Positions 27,503 through 40,998 of a stretch of 64,000 nt of DNA are shown piece after piece. Numbering within the stretch: the first letter of the stretch is position 1; every line of letters begins with the position of its first letter. This DNA is from Neocallimastix lanati (nom. inval.) (Eukaryota; Neocallimastigomycota; Neocallimastigomycetes; Neocallimastigales; Neocallimastigaceae). The notes under the pieces are model-generated. The model had not been told where the DNA came from and ran no database searches. It was given only the letters and a program-made list of their open reading frames with translations. A program made the position numbers and the translations under genes. The DNA lies in NCBI GenBank assembly GCA_016946835.1, contig JACVTC010000019.1, forward strand, positions 222,501 through 286,500, in the 5' to 3' direction.

Positions 27503-27904
27503 TTTAATTATTTTAAATTATTATTTATAATTTTATATAATAAAACTATATTTTAATGTGAAGAAAAAAAATATAATTCTTTTTCTTTGGTATATATATT
27601 TGAAAAAATTTTAAAAAGACAATGAAAATGATTGGATAGTATTTACTTCATATTTTTAAAAAAAAAATATATATATATCAAACGAATTAAAATTTTTTTT
27701 TTATTGGATCAATATTTTAATATATCACGATTATTATTTCATATATTTGATTAAAATTTCTGTATAAAAGATTATAAGATCTAAAGTAAAATTAAGATTT
27801 ATATTAAATACGAATTTATATTCAAATTTTTTTTATTAATTTATTATTTTTTTAAATATAAATTTTAATTGATCGAATATCACTTTATATTTCAAATAAT
27901 TATT
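27503..27904. other. Upstream flank of the TPI gene
   Basis: AT-rich sequence expected to contain the TPI promoter. No distinct motif was identified. Confidence 0.6.
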
Positions 27905-30650
27905 TTATTTTATACAGATTGAATAAAATAAAATAAAATAAAATAAATAGTAGAAATATAAATATGAAGTACAGATTGAATAAAATAAAATAAAATAAAA
28001 TAAAATAAAATAAAATAAAATAAAATAAAATAAAATAAAATAAAATAAAATAAAATAAAATAAAATAAAATAAAATAAAATAAAATAAAATAAAATAAAA
28101 TAAAATAAAATAAAATAAAATAAAATAAAATAAAATAAAATAAAATAAATAGTAGAAATATAAATATGAAGTACAGATTGAATAAAATAAAATAAAATAA
28201 AATAAAATAAAATAAAATAAAATAAAATAAATAGTAGAAATATAAATATGAAGTACAGATTGAATAAAATAAAATAAAATAAAATAAAATAAAATAAAAT
28301 AAAATAAAATAAATAGTAGAAATATAAATATGAAGTACAGATTGAATAAAATAAAATAAAATAAAATAAAATAAAATAAAATAAAATAAAATAAATAGTA
28401 GAAATATAAATATGAAGTACAGATTGAATAAAATAAAATAAAATAAAATAAAATAAAATAAAATAAAATAAAATAAATAGTAGAAATATAAATATGAAGT
28501 ACAGATTGAATAAAATAAAATAAAATAAAATAAAATAAAATAAAATAAAATAAAATAAAATAAAATAAAATAAAATAAAATAAAATAAAATAAAATAAAA
28601 TAAAATAAAATAAAATAAAATAAAATAAAATAAAATAAAATAAATAGTAGAAATATAAATATGAAGTACAGATTGAATAAAATAAAATAAAATAAAATAA
28701 AATAAATAGTAGAAATATAAATATGAAGTACAGATTGAATAAAATAAAATAAAATAAAATAAAATAAAATAAAATAAAATAAAATAAAATAAAATAAAAT
28801 AAAATAAAATAAAATAAAATAAAATAAAATAAAATAAAATAAAATAAAATAAAATAAAATAATTATTTGAAATATAAATATAAAGTACAGATTGAATAAA
28901 ATAAAATAAAATAAAATAAAATAAAATAAAATAAAATAAAATAATTATTTGAAATATAAATATAAAGTACAGATTGAATAAAATAAAATAAAATAAAATA
29001 AAATAAAATAAAATAAAATAAAATAAAATAAAATAAAATAAAATAAAATAAAATAAAATAAAATAAAATAAAATAAAATAAAATAAAATAAATAGTAGAA
29101 ATATAAATATGAAGTACAGATTGAATAAAATAAAATAAAATAAAATAAAATAAATAGTAGAAATATAAATATGAAGTACAGATTGAATAAAATAAAATAA
29201 AATAAAATAAAATAAATAGTGGAAATATAAATATGAAGTACAGATTGAATAAAATAAAATAAAATAAAATAAATAGTAGAAATATAAATATGAAGTACAG
29301 ATTGAATAAAATAAAATAAAATAAAATAAAATAAATAGTAGAAATATAAATATGAAGTACAGATTGAATAAAATAAAATAAAATAAAATAAAATAAAATA
29401 AATAGTAGAAATATAAATATGAAGTACAGATTGAATAAAATAAAATAAAATAAAATAAAATAAATAGTAGAAATATAAATATGAAGTACAGATTGAATAA
29501 AATAAAATAAAATAAAATAAAATAAAATAAATAGTAGAAATATAAATATGAAGTACAGATTGAATAAAATAAAATAAAATAAAATAAAATAAATAGTAGA
29601 AATATAAATATGAAGTACAGATTGAATAAAATAAAATAAAATAAAATAAAATAAATAGTAGAAATATAAATATGAAGTACAGATTGAATAAAATAAAATA
29701 AAATAAAATAAAATAAAATAAAATAAAATAAAATAAAATAAAATAAAATAAATAGTAGAAATATAAATATGAAGTACAGATTGAATAAAATAAAATAAAA
29801 TAAAATAAAATAAAATAAAATAAAATAAAATAAAATAAAATAAAATAAAATAAAATAAAATAAAATAAAATAAAATAAAATAAAATAAAATAAAATAAAA
29901 TAAAATAAAATAAAATAAAATAAAATAAAATAAAATAAAATAAAATAATTATTTGAAATATAAATATAAAGTACAGATTGAATAAAATAAAATAAAATAA
30001 AATAAAATAAAATAAAATAAAATAAAATAATTATTTGAAATATAAATATAAAGTACAGATTGAATAAAATAAAATAAAATAAAATAAAATAAAATAAAAT
30101 AAAATAAAATAAAATAAAATAAAATAATTATTTGAAATATAAATATAAAGTACAGATTGAATAAAATAAAATAAAATAAAATAAAATAAAATAAAATAAA
30201 ATAAAATAAAATAAATAGTAGAATATGAATATAAATTACAGATTGAATAAAATAAAATAAAATAAAATAAATAGTAGAATATGAATATAAATTACAGATT
30301 GAATAAAATAAAATAAAATAAAATAAAATAAAATAAAATAATTATTTGAAATATAAATATAAAGTACAGATTGAATAAAATAAAATAAAATAAAATAAAA
30401 TAAAATAAAATAAAATAAAATAAAATAAAATAAAATAAATAGTAGAATATGAATATAAATTACAGATTGAATAAAAAAAAATAAAATAAAATAAATAGTA
30501 GAATATGAATATAAATTACAGATTGAATAAAATAAAATAAAATAAAATAAAATAAAATAAAATAATTATTTGAAATATAAATATAAAGTACAGATTGAAT
30601 AAAATAAAATAAAATAAAATAAAATAAATAGTAGAATATGAATATATAAA
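27905..30650. repeat. Composite satellite: TAAAA pentamers alternating with spacer units
   Basis: About 30 blocks of (TAAAA)n, n varying from about 3 to over 30, each followed by a spacer of roughly 30-35 bp that ends GTACAGATTGAA or ATTACAGATTGAA. Three spacer types: type 1 AGTAGAAATATAAATATGAA (most copies, about 28150-29760), type 2 ATTATTTGAAATATAAATAT, and type 3 AGTAGAATATGAATATAAAT (right end, alternating with type 2). No reading frame. Confidence 0.95.
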
Positions 30651-30835
30651 ATTTACTATTTTCTAAATTAAAAAGTGTTGCGAATATGAAAATTTTTATA
30701 GAAAAGTAATTTAATTGCTAATGAATTTTATTATACATTTTTTTAATGGTTAATATAAAATTAATCAATAATAATTATCAATATTGTTATATATTTTTTA
30801 TATTAAAATTAAAATAATTCAAAATCAAAATCAGT

Positions 30836-30951
<116 letters not shown>

Positions 30952-31059
30952 ATACATATTAGTATAAATAAAAAATATCATAATATTGGTAGTTTCTATT
31001 TTATTATATGAATATTTTGAATAATTATTAAAGTTAAAATTTAAGAATTTTAATTGTGA

Positions 31060-31488
31060 CTACATTGCATTAATTATTGTTTCAACAATATCTTTTAAAA
31101 TTTTCTTTTCAATATTATTTATACAAGCTGACAATAAACTCGAAAATTTCTCTGCTAAATCACAAAGCCAATCCCATATATTTTTGACATCGCTAATGTT
31201 ATTAACATACCATTCTATTATCATTATCATTAAAATATCATTTAAAGCATTTATTGATCTAAGTTGAATAATATTAGTATTATATATATAAGATGAAACA
31301 TAATATTTATCGACATCATTATAATCCCGGAAATTTTCATAGTATAAAATAATTTTTCCAATTATACCATTATTAATTATATATTTTTCTCTTTCATCAT
31401 TTATATTTCCAATTTCTTCTTCTTGTTTCATTTCACTAAGTTGATTCATTTCTTCAAAGAAAGCATCTTCATGTCCATTTATTTCCAT
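31060..31488 (-). CDS. Hypothetical acidic protein, probably the last exon of a larger gene
   Basis: 142 codons from an ATG at 31488 to a stop at 31060. The frame stays open upstream to about 31527, where AAAG precedes GGCATTAAAAATG, so the ATG may be internal to an exon with a 3' splice site there. The N-terminal third is rich in Glu and Met; the C-terminal half is helical and hydrophobic, with WDWLCDLAEKFSSLL. No family is recognised. Composition is clearly coding-like against the flanks. Upstream coding-like islands (31990-32640) may be its other exons. Confidence 0.5.
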   Translation of the reverse strand: MEINGHEDAFFEEMNQLSEMKQEEEIGNINDEREKYIINNGIIGKIILYYENFRDYNDVDKYYVSSYIYNTNIIQLRSINALNDILMIMIIEWYVNNISDVKNIWDWLCDLAEKFSSLLSACINNIEKKILKDIVETIINAM

Positions 31489-31989
31489 TTCTTCATCACT
31501 TATTTTATCATTTTTAATGCCCTTTATTTATATATTTTAAATATATTCAATATTAAAAGAATATCTTCATTTTAATATAATTTTATTGATGTTTAACCTA
31601 TATTTTAAATATTTTTAAATTCTAAAAATAATTATTTGTTGAATTAGCTTACTATAGAAATCCTCGGAATAAACGTTTACTAAGAGTTCTAAACTAAGTT
31701 GTATTGTTATTAAATGTTATTCTAAAAAATTGCTTTTTCCTATTGATATAAATAGTTTATGTTATTAAATGAATATGCATTTAAAATTGTGTATCAATAT
31801 AATTTATAATATAGTTTAAAAATATATTAAAGTTTGTTATAATATATTTTCACAAGTTGATTTTTCTTTTAATTCTTTACTTCAAAGATTCTTTGTTTTT
31901 TGAATAATTTGTTGATCTTTAACTTTTTTTTTATTTTAAAATTATTTTTTAATGAAGTTTATTTTAATATCAATTATTATATTTAATTT

Positions 31990-32640
31990 ATGATAATTAT
32001 TTTATTATTATATATACTATTATTTCACAAAGAGATATCATTTCTTTAATTGATTTAGATGTTGTAAATTCAAGGCAAGAAGATATAACATTACATATAA
32101 TAAATAAAATTCATCTACAGAGAAAGGAATTATGGCTTTAATGTTATAATAAAACACTTGAAGAAAGAAGAATTAATAAAATTCCATTATTTTTCAGTCC
32201 GTTAACATTAATATTTAACCAGAAGCAATTGCCTTTAAATTATTAATAAAATCCGAAGTTTTGGTGAAGTAAATTTATATATCTTTATTTTCTTCCGTAT
32301 TTAAAAATAAACTAATAAAAATTATATAATAATAATAATAATAATAATATTAATATGAATTAATATAGTATGTATATAATTTTAATAATATTTAATTATT
32401 TAATAAAAAATTTAATAATTACATGTAACATTAATCATATTTAATGGCAATATATCAAATTATTTTAGAAATTTCATTAAAAAGGAAATAACATTGTATA
32501 AAAGAATATTTTTCATAAAATTTTCTTGAATACCATCATTTGTATCAATATTAATAGAATTTAATACATTTAACGGATTAGTAGCACTTGCTCTCTTTTT
32601 CTTTTAATCTTTTTTATAGTTAATTATACCTATTATAAAT
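31990..32640. pseudogene. Coding-like islands of uncertain strand, probably a decayed gene or missing exons
   Basis: On the plus strand 32030-32144 reads SLIDLDVVNSRQEDIT and onward to a stop, followed after shifts by KTLEERRINKIP and PEAIAFKLLIKSEVLVK. On the minus strand the same interval gives KAIIPFSVDEFYLLYVMLY, FTKTSDFINNLKAIASG and, at 32610-32465, ASATNPLNVLNSINIDTNDG. The minus reading would fit extra exons of the gene at 31060; the plus reading would be a pseudogene. Neither is established. Confidence 0.3.
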
Positions 32641-32877
32641 TAATTGTGACACAAAGTATGAATTTTACACTTTTTATGTAAAATTAAAAAAAAAAAGAAA
32701 TTAAAATATATTTTAAGATAACATTTTCAATCATTAAATTATATTTATATTACAATTATATTTTTTAAATTTTAACATTCTATAAAATTTTTTATACTCT
32801 TTTATAATATGTTTTTTAATGTATTTCAATATACAAAAATTTAAAATAATTTTTAAATATCAAAAATTTAAAGTTGT

Positions 32878-32978
32878 TAGTTAACATTTTTTGTTTTGTT
32901 TTGTTTGGGTTGGTTTTTTATTATAAAATTTAAATCAAAAACCAACCCAAACAAAGCAAAACAAAAAATGTTAACTAA
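32878..32978. repeat. 42-bp near-perfect inverted repeat (long hairpin)
   Basis: The left arm starting TTAGTTAACATTTTTTG (32878-32919) and the right arm ending ATGTTAACTAA (32937-32978) are reverse complements at 41 of 42 positions; the loop is about 17 nt. The single difference (T versus C) can form a G-U pair in one transcript sense. The arms contain GGGTTGG, so they are not simple A/T repeats. Confidence 0.85.
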
Positions 32979-35900
32979 TTAGTGACTAATTAACTAATTA
33001 ACCAACTAAATGTAAATAAATAAATTAATAAAATAAAATAAATAAATAAATATACAAATGTAATAGAATTGTAACATAATTATAAAAATAAACAAATTTT
33101 CGATTAAATGGTGATAAGATAGAATTATTAAAGATTATTAATACTAATTGTGTCATTTATTATTATTAAAATATTTTCATATCCGTTATTAATTATTTTT
33201 CATAAATATCATAAACATCATATTATTTAAATAATTTTATGTTATATATTAATTATATTATATGAATATTTTAAAGGACAAAATATTAAGTCTAGTAATA
33301 TTAAAATTAAGATATATTTCATTAAGTATAAGGCTTAAAGGTATAAATATAAGATCATAAAGTATAAATAATTATTTAATTAAAATGTATTTTTAAACTT
33401 TAAAATTTATTTAGATATATAGTTATATAATTTTATTAATATTAAAATTTGGATAAGAAAGTGTATTATATGAAAATTTAATATAAATATTTAATGAAAT
33501 TAAAAAATCATAAGAGCTTAGCTTATATTTCATGTAACATTGATATATAATATTATTCCATATATATAATAATAATTTCTATTTATAGTATTTTTTTTAA
33601 AAATTGTAACATAAATTATTTTAATAAATTTTTAAACCTAATTTAGAACCACAAATCTTACCAATGTTTTTTTTTTTTTTTTTTTTTTTATTAAATCTAT
33701 TAAGTAAGTGCACATCACAACTTTTTTTTTTTTTTTGATTGTCTTAAAATTAACTGTTTTTTAATTAAAAGTCATTTAATTATCAATATATGTAACTTTT
33801 ATTTTTTATGTACTCACTTTTAATTTAAATAATATGTAAATAAGAAATTAATAAAAATAATGAAAATTATTAGTAGAAACATAATGGAATTCTTTTCATA
33901 ATAGATATTTAAAGTAATATTTTGATTTTTATTTTATAAAATTATTAATAATTTAATTTAATAGTAAGGAAAATATAAAAAATCTAATAAAATCAATAGT
34001 GATTACAATTATAATTTAATAATTTAACATATAATACTAATATTAAAATAAATGAAAAATAATATATAATATAAAATACTTAAAATACTAAACTTTATAT
34101 AAAATAGTATTGTTAGTTGCTTATAAGTATAGATAAGATTATCAGCTATTATAATTGATCCTGTGTAATCTTACAACATGGTTAAATTTGGTAATTGTTA
34201 ATATGTTAATATAATAGTATGAATATAACATTTTTTATATTTTAAAAATGTACATATGTACATATAATTATTATAAATAATATGAAATTAATAATTAAAA
34301 ATATAATTATTAAAATTAGTAATTTTAATTGAATTTATTATAGTTTAACTTAAATAAACATCTTTAAGTAGTAGAATGATTAATATTTTTATATATTATA
34401 ATTTTTCAAATATTATTATTAGTTTTATTAATTATAATAATAAATGAATTTTTTTTTATATTAATAATATATATTTTATAAATATTAATTTATTCGACAG
34501 GTGTATGGAATATATTAGATTATATTAATAAAAATAATAGTTTCATAGATTAAAAAATGTGTAAATTACATAGTAATAAATGTATACAAATTTATACATT
34601 AAAAGTTTAATTAATTTTAATCTATTATTTTATTAACTTTTAATATACAAAATTTAATTAACATTTTTAATTTTTTAATTAATTGATATTTAATATATAA
34701 ATTTATATATTACAATATATTTTAACTATTATTTCTTTTAAATTATGATCACTTTCTTATTTATTTCAATGTTTATTAAAGGTTATTATATAGTTATTAC
34801 AGGTGTTATTTTTTAAATAAATTACAATTATGTCATTAATACATTACATAATTCTATAACAGCATACGCCATAAAAATATTTAAAGTATACATATTTATT
34901 AATATATATTATAAAAATATAATTATTATTTTAAACATTATTTAATAGTATATTAAAAAAAATATAAATAGATTAGTTTCTCAAATTTATTCTTCAAATT
35001 TGTATATAAATATTTAGTAAAATAATCATATAATTTTTCTGTCACCTAAGATTATTTTCTGAATTTTTATATTTTTCTTTATTCTACAATTTACAGAGAA
35101 AAATTTCCCATATTTGTTATTTTATTGTTTGTTTCTGATGTTTCAATAAGTTGCTTTTAATAATTGTTTAGTCACATTTATTTGAGGTTTATTTGAATTA
35201 ATAATTTATAATACATGTAAAAAATTTAATATTTATCATCTGCTTTTTTATTTAAAATTTGTTCCTGTTTAATTTTTATTTTTAAAATTTCATAATTATT
35301 TGTTCATTGTCAATTATTTTGATATTTTAATTTTAATTTTTTCAATTTATATTTGCATTAGATTGATAATTAAAATATATATATATTTTTTTTAAATTAT
35401 AAATTATTCCTATATAATATATATTGGTAATATTTTTATTTCTTCAATTTTAGTTTTTATAATTTGATTAAAATTATTATTTATTGATTATTAATATTTT
35501 TTTCGTTAAACATAATTATAAATATCAATATAATATTGATAATTACTTTTTTCATACATTACATAACTATTTTAAAATATACGCCACAATAACACATAGT
35601 TATATATTAATTAAAAAATGTTATTATAAATTATTATATTAAATTTTATTCTTAACAATTTTAATTAATTGATATTTAATATAGTAATATATATTTATTA
35701 TTAAAAAGCTATTAACAATATATAAATATAAATGTAATTATAAAACTATAATAAAACTATTATAGTTTTTTATTGAAAGTTATATAAATTTGAAATTTTA
35801 AATCACCCAATATATTAATTATATTTTAAATATTACAAAATCAAATTAATTTAAAAAAATTTTTTTATTAAAAATTAATAATCTTATTACTATATATAAT

Positions 35901-36222
35901 TAATTTTTATTAAAACCTATTATTAAATTAATTTTTAAAGTATTTTATTTTTAAAAATTACTTTCAAAAAAGGTAGTTCATTTTTTTTTTTTTTCATTTT
36001 TTTATTAGTAATTATTATGTTATAATTTATTTTACATTTACTTTTATTTTACTTTTAATTATTTGCTTTTTATTTTTAATTATTTTTTTTTTTATTTTTG
36101 TAAAATTGTTTTATTCTATATAAATATACAATTACAAAAATATATTATTTTGAAGGTGATATATCTTTTAAATAAACATTTTGTTTTAATACATGCAATA
36201 CTGTAAAATAATACTTAGTGTA

Positions 36223-36257
<35 letters not shown>

Positions 36258-37201
36258 AAATATATATAAAGAACGAATTTAATAAGCTTCTTTAAAATCA
36301 ATAATTATTCCATTATATATGTAAATATTATTATTTATTTAATTTAAAAACTAAGGTATATATAAATAAGTCAAATAAGTTAATATAATAATTTTATAAT
36401 TATTCTATTAATGATTTAAAAAATAGTATTATATATATATATATAAATTAAGTATTTCATATTTCTATATTTAAAAGAACATATAATATATTATTAAAAA
36501 TTGAATATATATAAAAGTAAATTAGGATATTAATTGAGAAAGAAATTGTTAATATATTAAAATAAAAGTAAATTTTAAATTGTTTAATTATTATTTCTTA
36601 TTAATTAAGAAAAACTTTTTAAAATAATTTAGAAATATTATAATTAAAAGCATAGGAACAAATTATACTTGTAGAAATATAAAATATAAGAAATATCGAA
36701 AATATTTTAAATATTAAAAATATAGAATATAAAAAAGTGAAAAATAGATTATATGTACTTTATGTGAAGAGATATATAATATGAAAGTTATTATTACAAA
36801 TTGGATATTGCAATGGATAATATATATATATTTTATTGTTACGAATTTTTTGTTATAACAAAAATTCATTTATTATTACTAAAAACTGAAAAATAATATA
36901 AAAAAATTATTAAAATAATTTTTTTTTATATATATATAAATATATAAATATAATATTATTAAATATAAAATATCAATTGAATTGTAAAAATATTTAATAA
37001 CAAGAAAGATACGTATAAAGTATATTTTCTTTGTTTTATATCAAATAATATTTGAAAAGAATTTATATTACAAAGATAGCAGATAATTGTACTTGTTGCA
37101 TATTAATAAAAATAAAGATTCTTTTAACATATTAACACAAAGATAAAAAAAAGTGTGAATATAAGTATTATTGATTAATATAATAAAAGTATTAAATAAA
37201 T
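32979..37201. other. AT-rich gap upstream of the Zn2Cys6 gene
   Basis: About 4.2 kb without a recognisable gene and with fewer homopolymers than the other gaps. A near-palindrome of 25 bp (GAATTTTTTGTTATAAC then AAAAATTC, 36843-36867) lies about 340 bp before the start codon of the regulator and could be a binding site. Confidence 0.6.
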
Positions 37202-39677
37202 ATGTTGTCGAGATCAGATGACGATTTTAGAAATTTTCAAAATTATACAAGATTATTAGATTGTGATAGGAAAAACGTAAGTTCAAATTATGTGAAAACT
37301 AATACCACTAATTAAAAATTAATACTTAATAATATAATATTATGAAAATATATATAATATTAAAATAGTTTATTAAATGTAATGGAATTGATCAGTATGA
37401 TAATCAGGATCCTTTAAATACATATATGATTCAAGATCCTTATGTTATGAATCCTGAAGTAACTACAGAAGAATTTGCTACTCTTAATGTTAACAATCCT
37501 ACTGAGCTTGCGTATAGTAAAATTCCTGAGGGTTATAACCCTGTAGGTGTTCAAAATCTAAATGAAAATTTTCCAAATAAAATCAATTGGCCTCAAGGAC
37601 CAGGACCATTTTTAATGCAAGATGATTTTAATCAATTTGAGTACCCATATAATTCTTATATAAACAATTTATATGAATCACAAACATTTGGAAGAAATAT
37701 GGAAGAAGTTCCTCAGCAAGCATTATTTGAAAATTCTTTAACATTTGATCCTCAAGTAAATTTCTTTAATATATTAATGATAAACATAAAATAATTTTTG
37801 TTATTAAAAAAAATTTAAAGAAATATTTTTGTTTATTACTATTTATTATTAATTTAAATATATTAGTTCAATATATATTGTAATATAATATTAATATATT
37901 TATTTTTTTTAAAAAAAATTTTTTTTTTTTAATATTATAGTTAAATTTTAATAATTTTTATGCTAATGAACCTGGATATTATTGCCCAAATCCAATGGAC
38001 TATCCACAAGGATCATTTCCACCTAATGCATTACTTAATCCAAGATCATTAGCATTAGCAGCTCAAAACCCACAAATCCCACCAGGAGTTGATTCTATAC
38101 CAACTTCAAATTTTAATCAAACAATTGATAATATACCTTCTTCAGCTCCTGTTCATTTATCAAAATATTTTAAATTATCAAAAAGTTCATCTCTTAATCC
38201 ACCTTTTGTTATACCACCATTACCTGGAAATGGTATGAATCAACATTATAGGTTAGCAGGTCATCCGTCACAAAAATTCTTTCCTTATGTTAATAGCAAT
38301 AGGATACCTCCAAATGCAAAAGAGATGTATAGAAAAGCAGGTACTTCTTCAACATTAATTAATGATGTTGTAACTACTAATCCATTAGCAATGAATGAAG
38401 CTTTTGTTACTGATGGTGCTATTAATAATGCTTGTAATTTGGCAGTATCATCTAGAAGTGCTGAAATTACAAAGCAATTAGAAACTAAAACTGAAAATAC
38501 AATTGTAAAAACCGAAAAAAATGAAAATTCATCAATACCTACTAAGATAACGACCACTGTGAAAGCGGAAACTTCTAAAAAAGATGAAATTTCAAATCCT
38601 ACGACATTACCTACAACTTCTAGTACAATTGCAACAACAAATACCAATGCTGCCACCATTAAAACTGAAAATGAATCCTCAAAAATGGATATTGATATAA
38701 AAAATATTACCATAAAAACTGAAAATACAATAAAAGAGGAAAATATAGCTACAGTAACCACTTCATCTTTAGCAGAATCATCCAAAGCTTCAACGGCTAA
38801 AGTTATTGATAGTAAGGTGATTAAATCTCAAATTAATACTACTGTTCCAGCTCCAGTAGTTACTACAGTAGCCCCTGTTGATAATAGTAAAGCGGCACCA
38901 GCTGCTGAAATGTCAAAATCTTTATCATCACAAACCAATAATAATGTAATTTCTGCTCCAACTAAGCAAAACTCAAATTCAGTTACAACAGCAAATGGTG
39001 TTGTAAGAGTAAAAAAGAGACATCAAGTTAAAGTTGCATGTGGTAAATTTAAATTTTTTTCTATTAATTTATAAGATTATATATATATTACTAATTTTAT
39101 TTATTTTTTTTTTTTTTTGTATAATATTTTAAATATATAGTGAATTGTAGAAAAGCATGTAAAAAGGTAAATTTGTAATATATTTTTTATATGGTGTATT
39201 TTTTATAAATAAATATTTATAAAATTATTATTTAATATTTATATATAAAAAATTATAGTGTGATGAAAATCGTCCATGTGCTCGATGTATAAAAATGGAT
39301 CTTTGTGCTACATGGTTATTATATATTTTATTAATATGATAAATCTATTATATTTTTATAAAAGTTATTTAAAACACTGATTGATAAAAAAACATTTTTA
39401 TTTATATAGTGTTGATGGAGAAAGGAAACCAAGGGAAAAAGGTGTTAGAAGGGGACCATACAAAAGACAAAAGCAATTGCAGCATCAAAATTCTTCAAAT
39501 GACCTAAAAAATAAAAACACGGAAAAAGATGGATTACAAAAAACAAGACAAAAAAGAAAGAAGACTCAGAAGCAACTTAAACAAGAATCTGAAGCAGAAA
39601 ATACTACTGATAAAGTTGCTATTCCAAATTCTGTTCAAACTACTAATTCATCTATTACTGGTACAGTACAAGGTTAA

Positions 39678-39712
<35 letters not shown>

Positions 39713-39721
39713 ACAAACAAA

Positions 39722-39792
<71 letters not shown>

Positions 39793-40336
39793 ATATATAA
39801 ATAAATAAATGTAATTCAATTTAATTTAATTTAATAATTAATTCTATTATTAATATCTATTTTTATCAGCTTCTATAAATATGGCAAATCCATTGCAAGT
39901 ACAGAATTCTGAAGTTCAGTTACTTCAAACAACACTTCCACAAGACCCTTCATTACAGTTAACACAACCAACTACAGATATATTAAATGGCACACAGCCA
40001 TATAATGAAATATATGGATTATATGGCAATGACTCAATGTGTTTAAATTATTATCAACCTGATATATATTATTGTCCTCCTCCTGCAATAAATTCATATC
40101 CTTATTCTATATCAGATAACTATATATTACCTCAAGAAAAAGTTGCACCCACACTTGAAGAATGCGAACCATTTTATAAAATTAATCCTGAAGCAACAGC
40201 AACTCCATCACCGAATACAACAAATACTACGGGTAGTACAGTAAGAGGTACTCCTAATGAAAAATTAATTAGTCTTTCATCTAGTACAAGTGATGTACTT
40301 AATGCAATAAGTTCTGTAGATACAACAGAAGTATAA
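37202..40336 (+). CDS. Zn2Cys6 (Gal4-type) transcription factor
   Basis: Exons 37202-37276, 37369-37755, 37941-39042, 39141-39166, 39259-39314, 39410-39672 and 39870-40336 (2376 nt, 791 aa). The binuclear zinc cluster sits mid-protein and is assembled from four exons: C521-x2-C524-x6-C531-x5-C537-x2-C540-x8-C549 (Cys546 could substitute for Cys549, and there is an extra Cys528). It is followed by a basic linker with RGPYKR. Such domains bind DNA, usually as dimers at CGG-type half sites. The first 500 residues are Pro/Asn/Ser/Thr-rich and disordered, with five lysine motifs of the form hydrophobic-K-x-E (VKTE, VKAE, IKTE twice, IKEE). The C-terminal part is Pro/Tyr/Thr-rich and may activate transcription. 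No fungal-specific middle homology domain was recognised. The target is unknown. Confidence 0.88.
39676..39810. repeat. (TAAA)n repeat filling an intron
   Basis: Most of the sixth intron of the Zn2Cys6 gene is TAAA/CAAA tetramers, starting directly after the GT splice donor. Confidence 0.9.
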
Positions 40337-40735
40337 ATTTATTAACTGAAAATAAAAAGGATATATAAATAATAATAATACTATAGAGTTTCATACATAA
40401 TTGTTTATAATAAATTAATATTTTATATATTATTAATTTATTAAAATTATCCATAATTATTTGTTTAAAATTATTTATTTATTTAATTTTTTAATTATAT
40501 TTTCTAATGTTAATATGTAAAAAGTTTTTTTTTACTATTTATTCTTTCGTTTAAAAAATATTTAAATAAAAATATAAATATATTTTTATTTAAATTTTCT
40601 TAAACAAATCTATTTTGATTTTTTGATTCTTAATAATATAAATTATATATATATATCATTCATTACAAAGAGTATGGTAATTTATTATTTTCCTTATATA
40701 TATATACGTAAAATTTTTTTTTTATTTTATTTTAC

Positions 40736-40766
<31 letters not shown>

Positions 40767-40953
40767 GTTTGTTTGTTTAAATATTTATTATAAATGCCAT
40801 TAATTTATTATTAATTTAATCTTAATTAAAAAAATCATATATATTTTTGTATATAAGAAAAGTAACACATTTTTTAAAAAAAAGTTATTTCTATTATATT
40901 AGTAAATTATAAATAAAAAATGAATAAAAAATTGAGCATAAATAATTACATCA

Positions 40954-40998
<45 letters not shown>

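Noticed and set aside
27905-30650. CRISPR-like alternation of units
   Set aside because: One component is a pentamer microsatellite of varying length, there are no unique spacers, and the genome is eukaryotic; it is a composite satellite.
34990-35240. Short minus-strand frame QLIETSETNNKITNMGNFSL
   Set aside because: Only about 20 codons with stops on both sides; not enough to call even a pseudogene.
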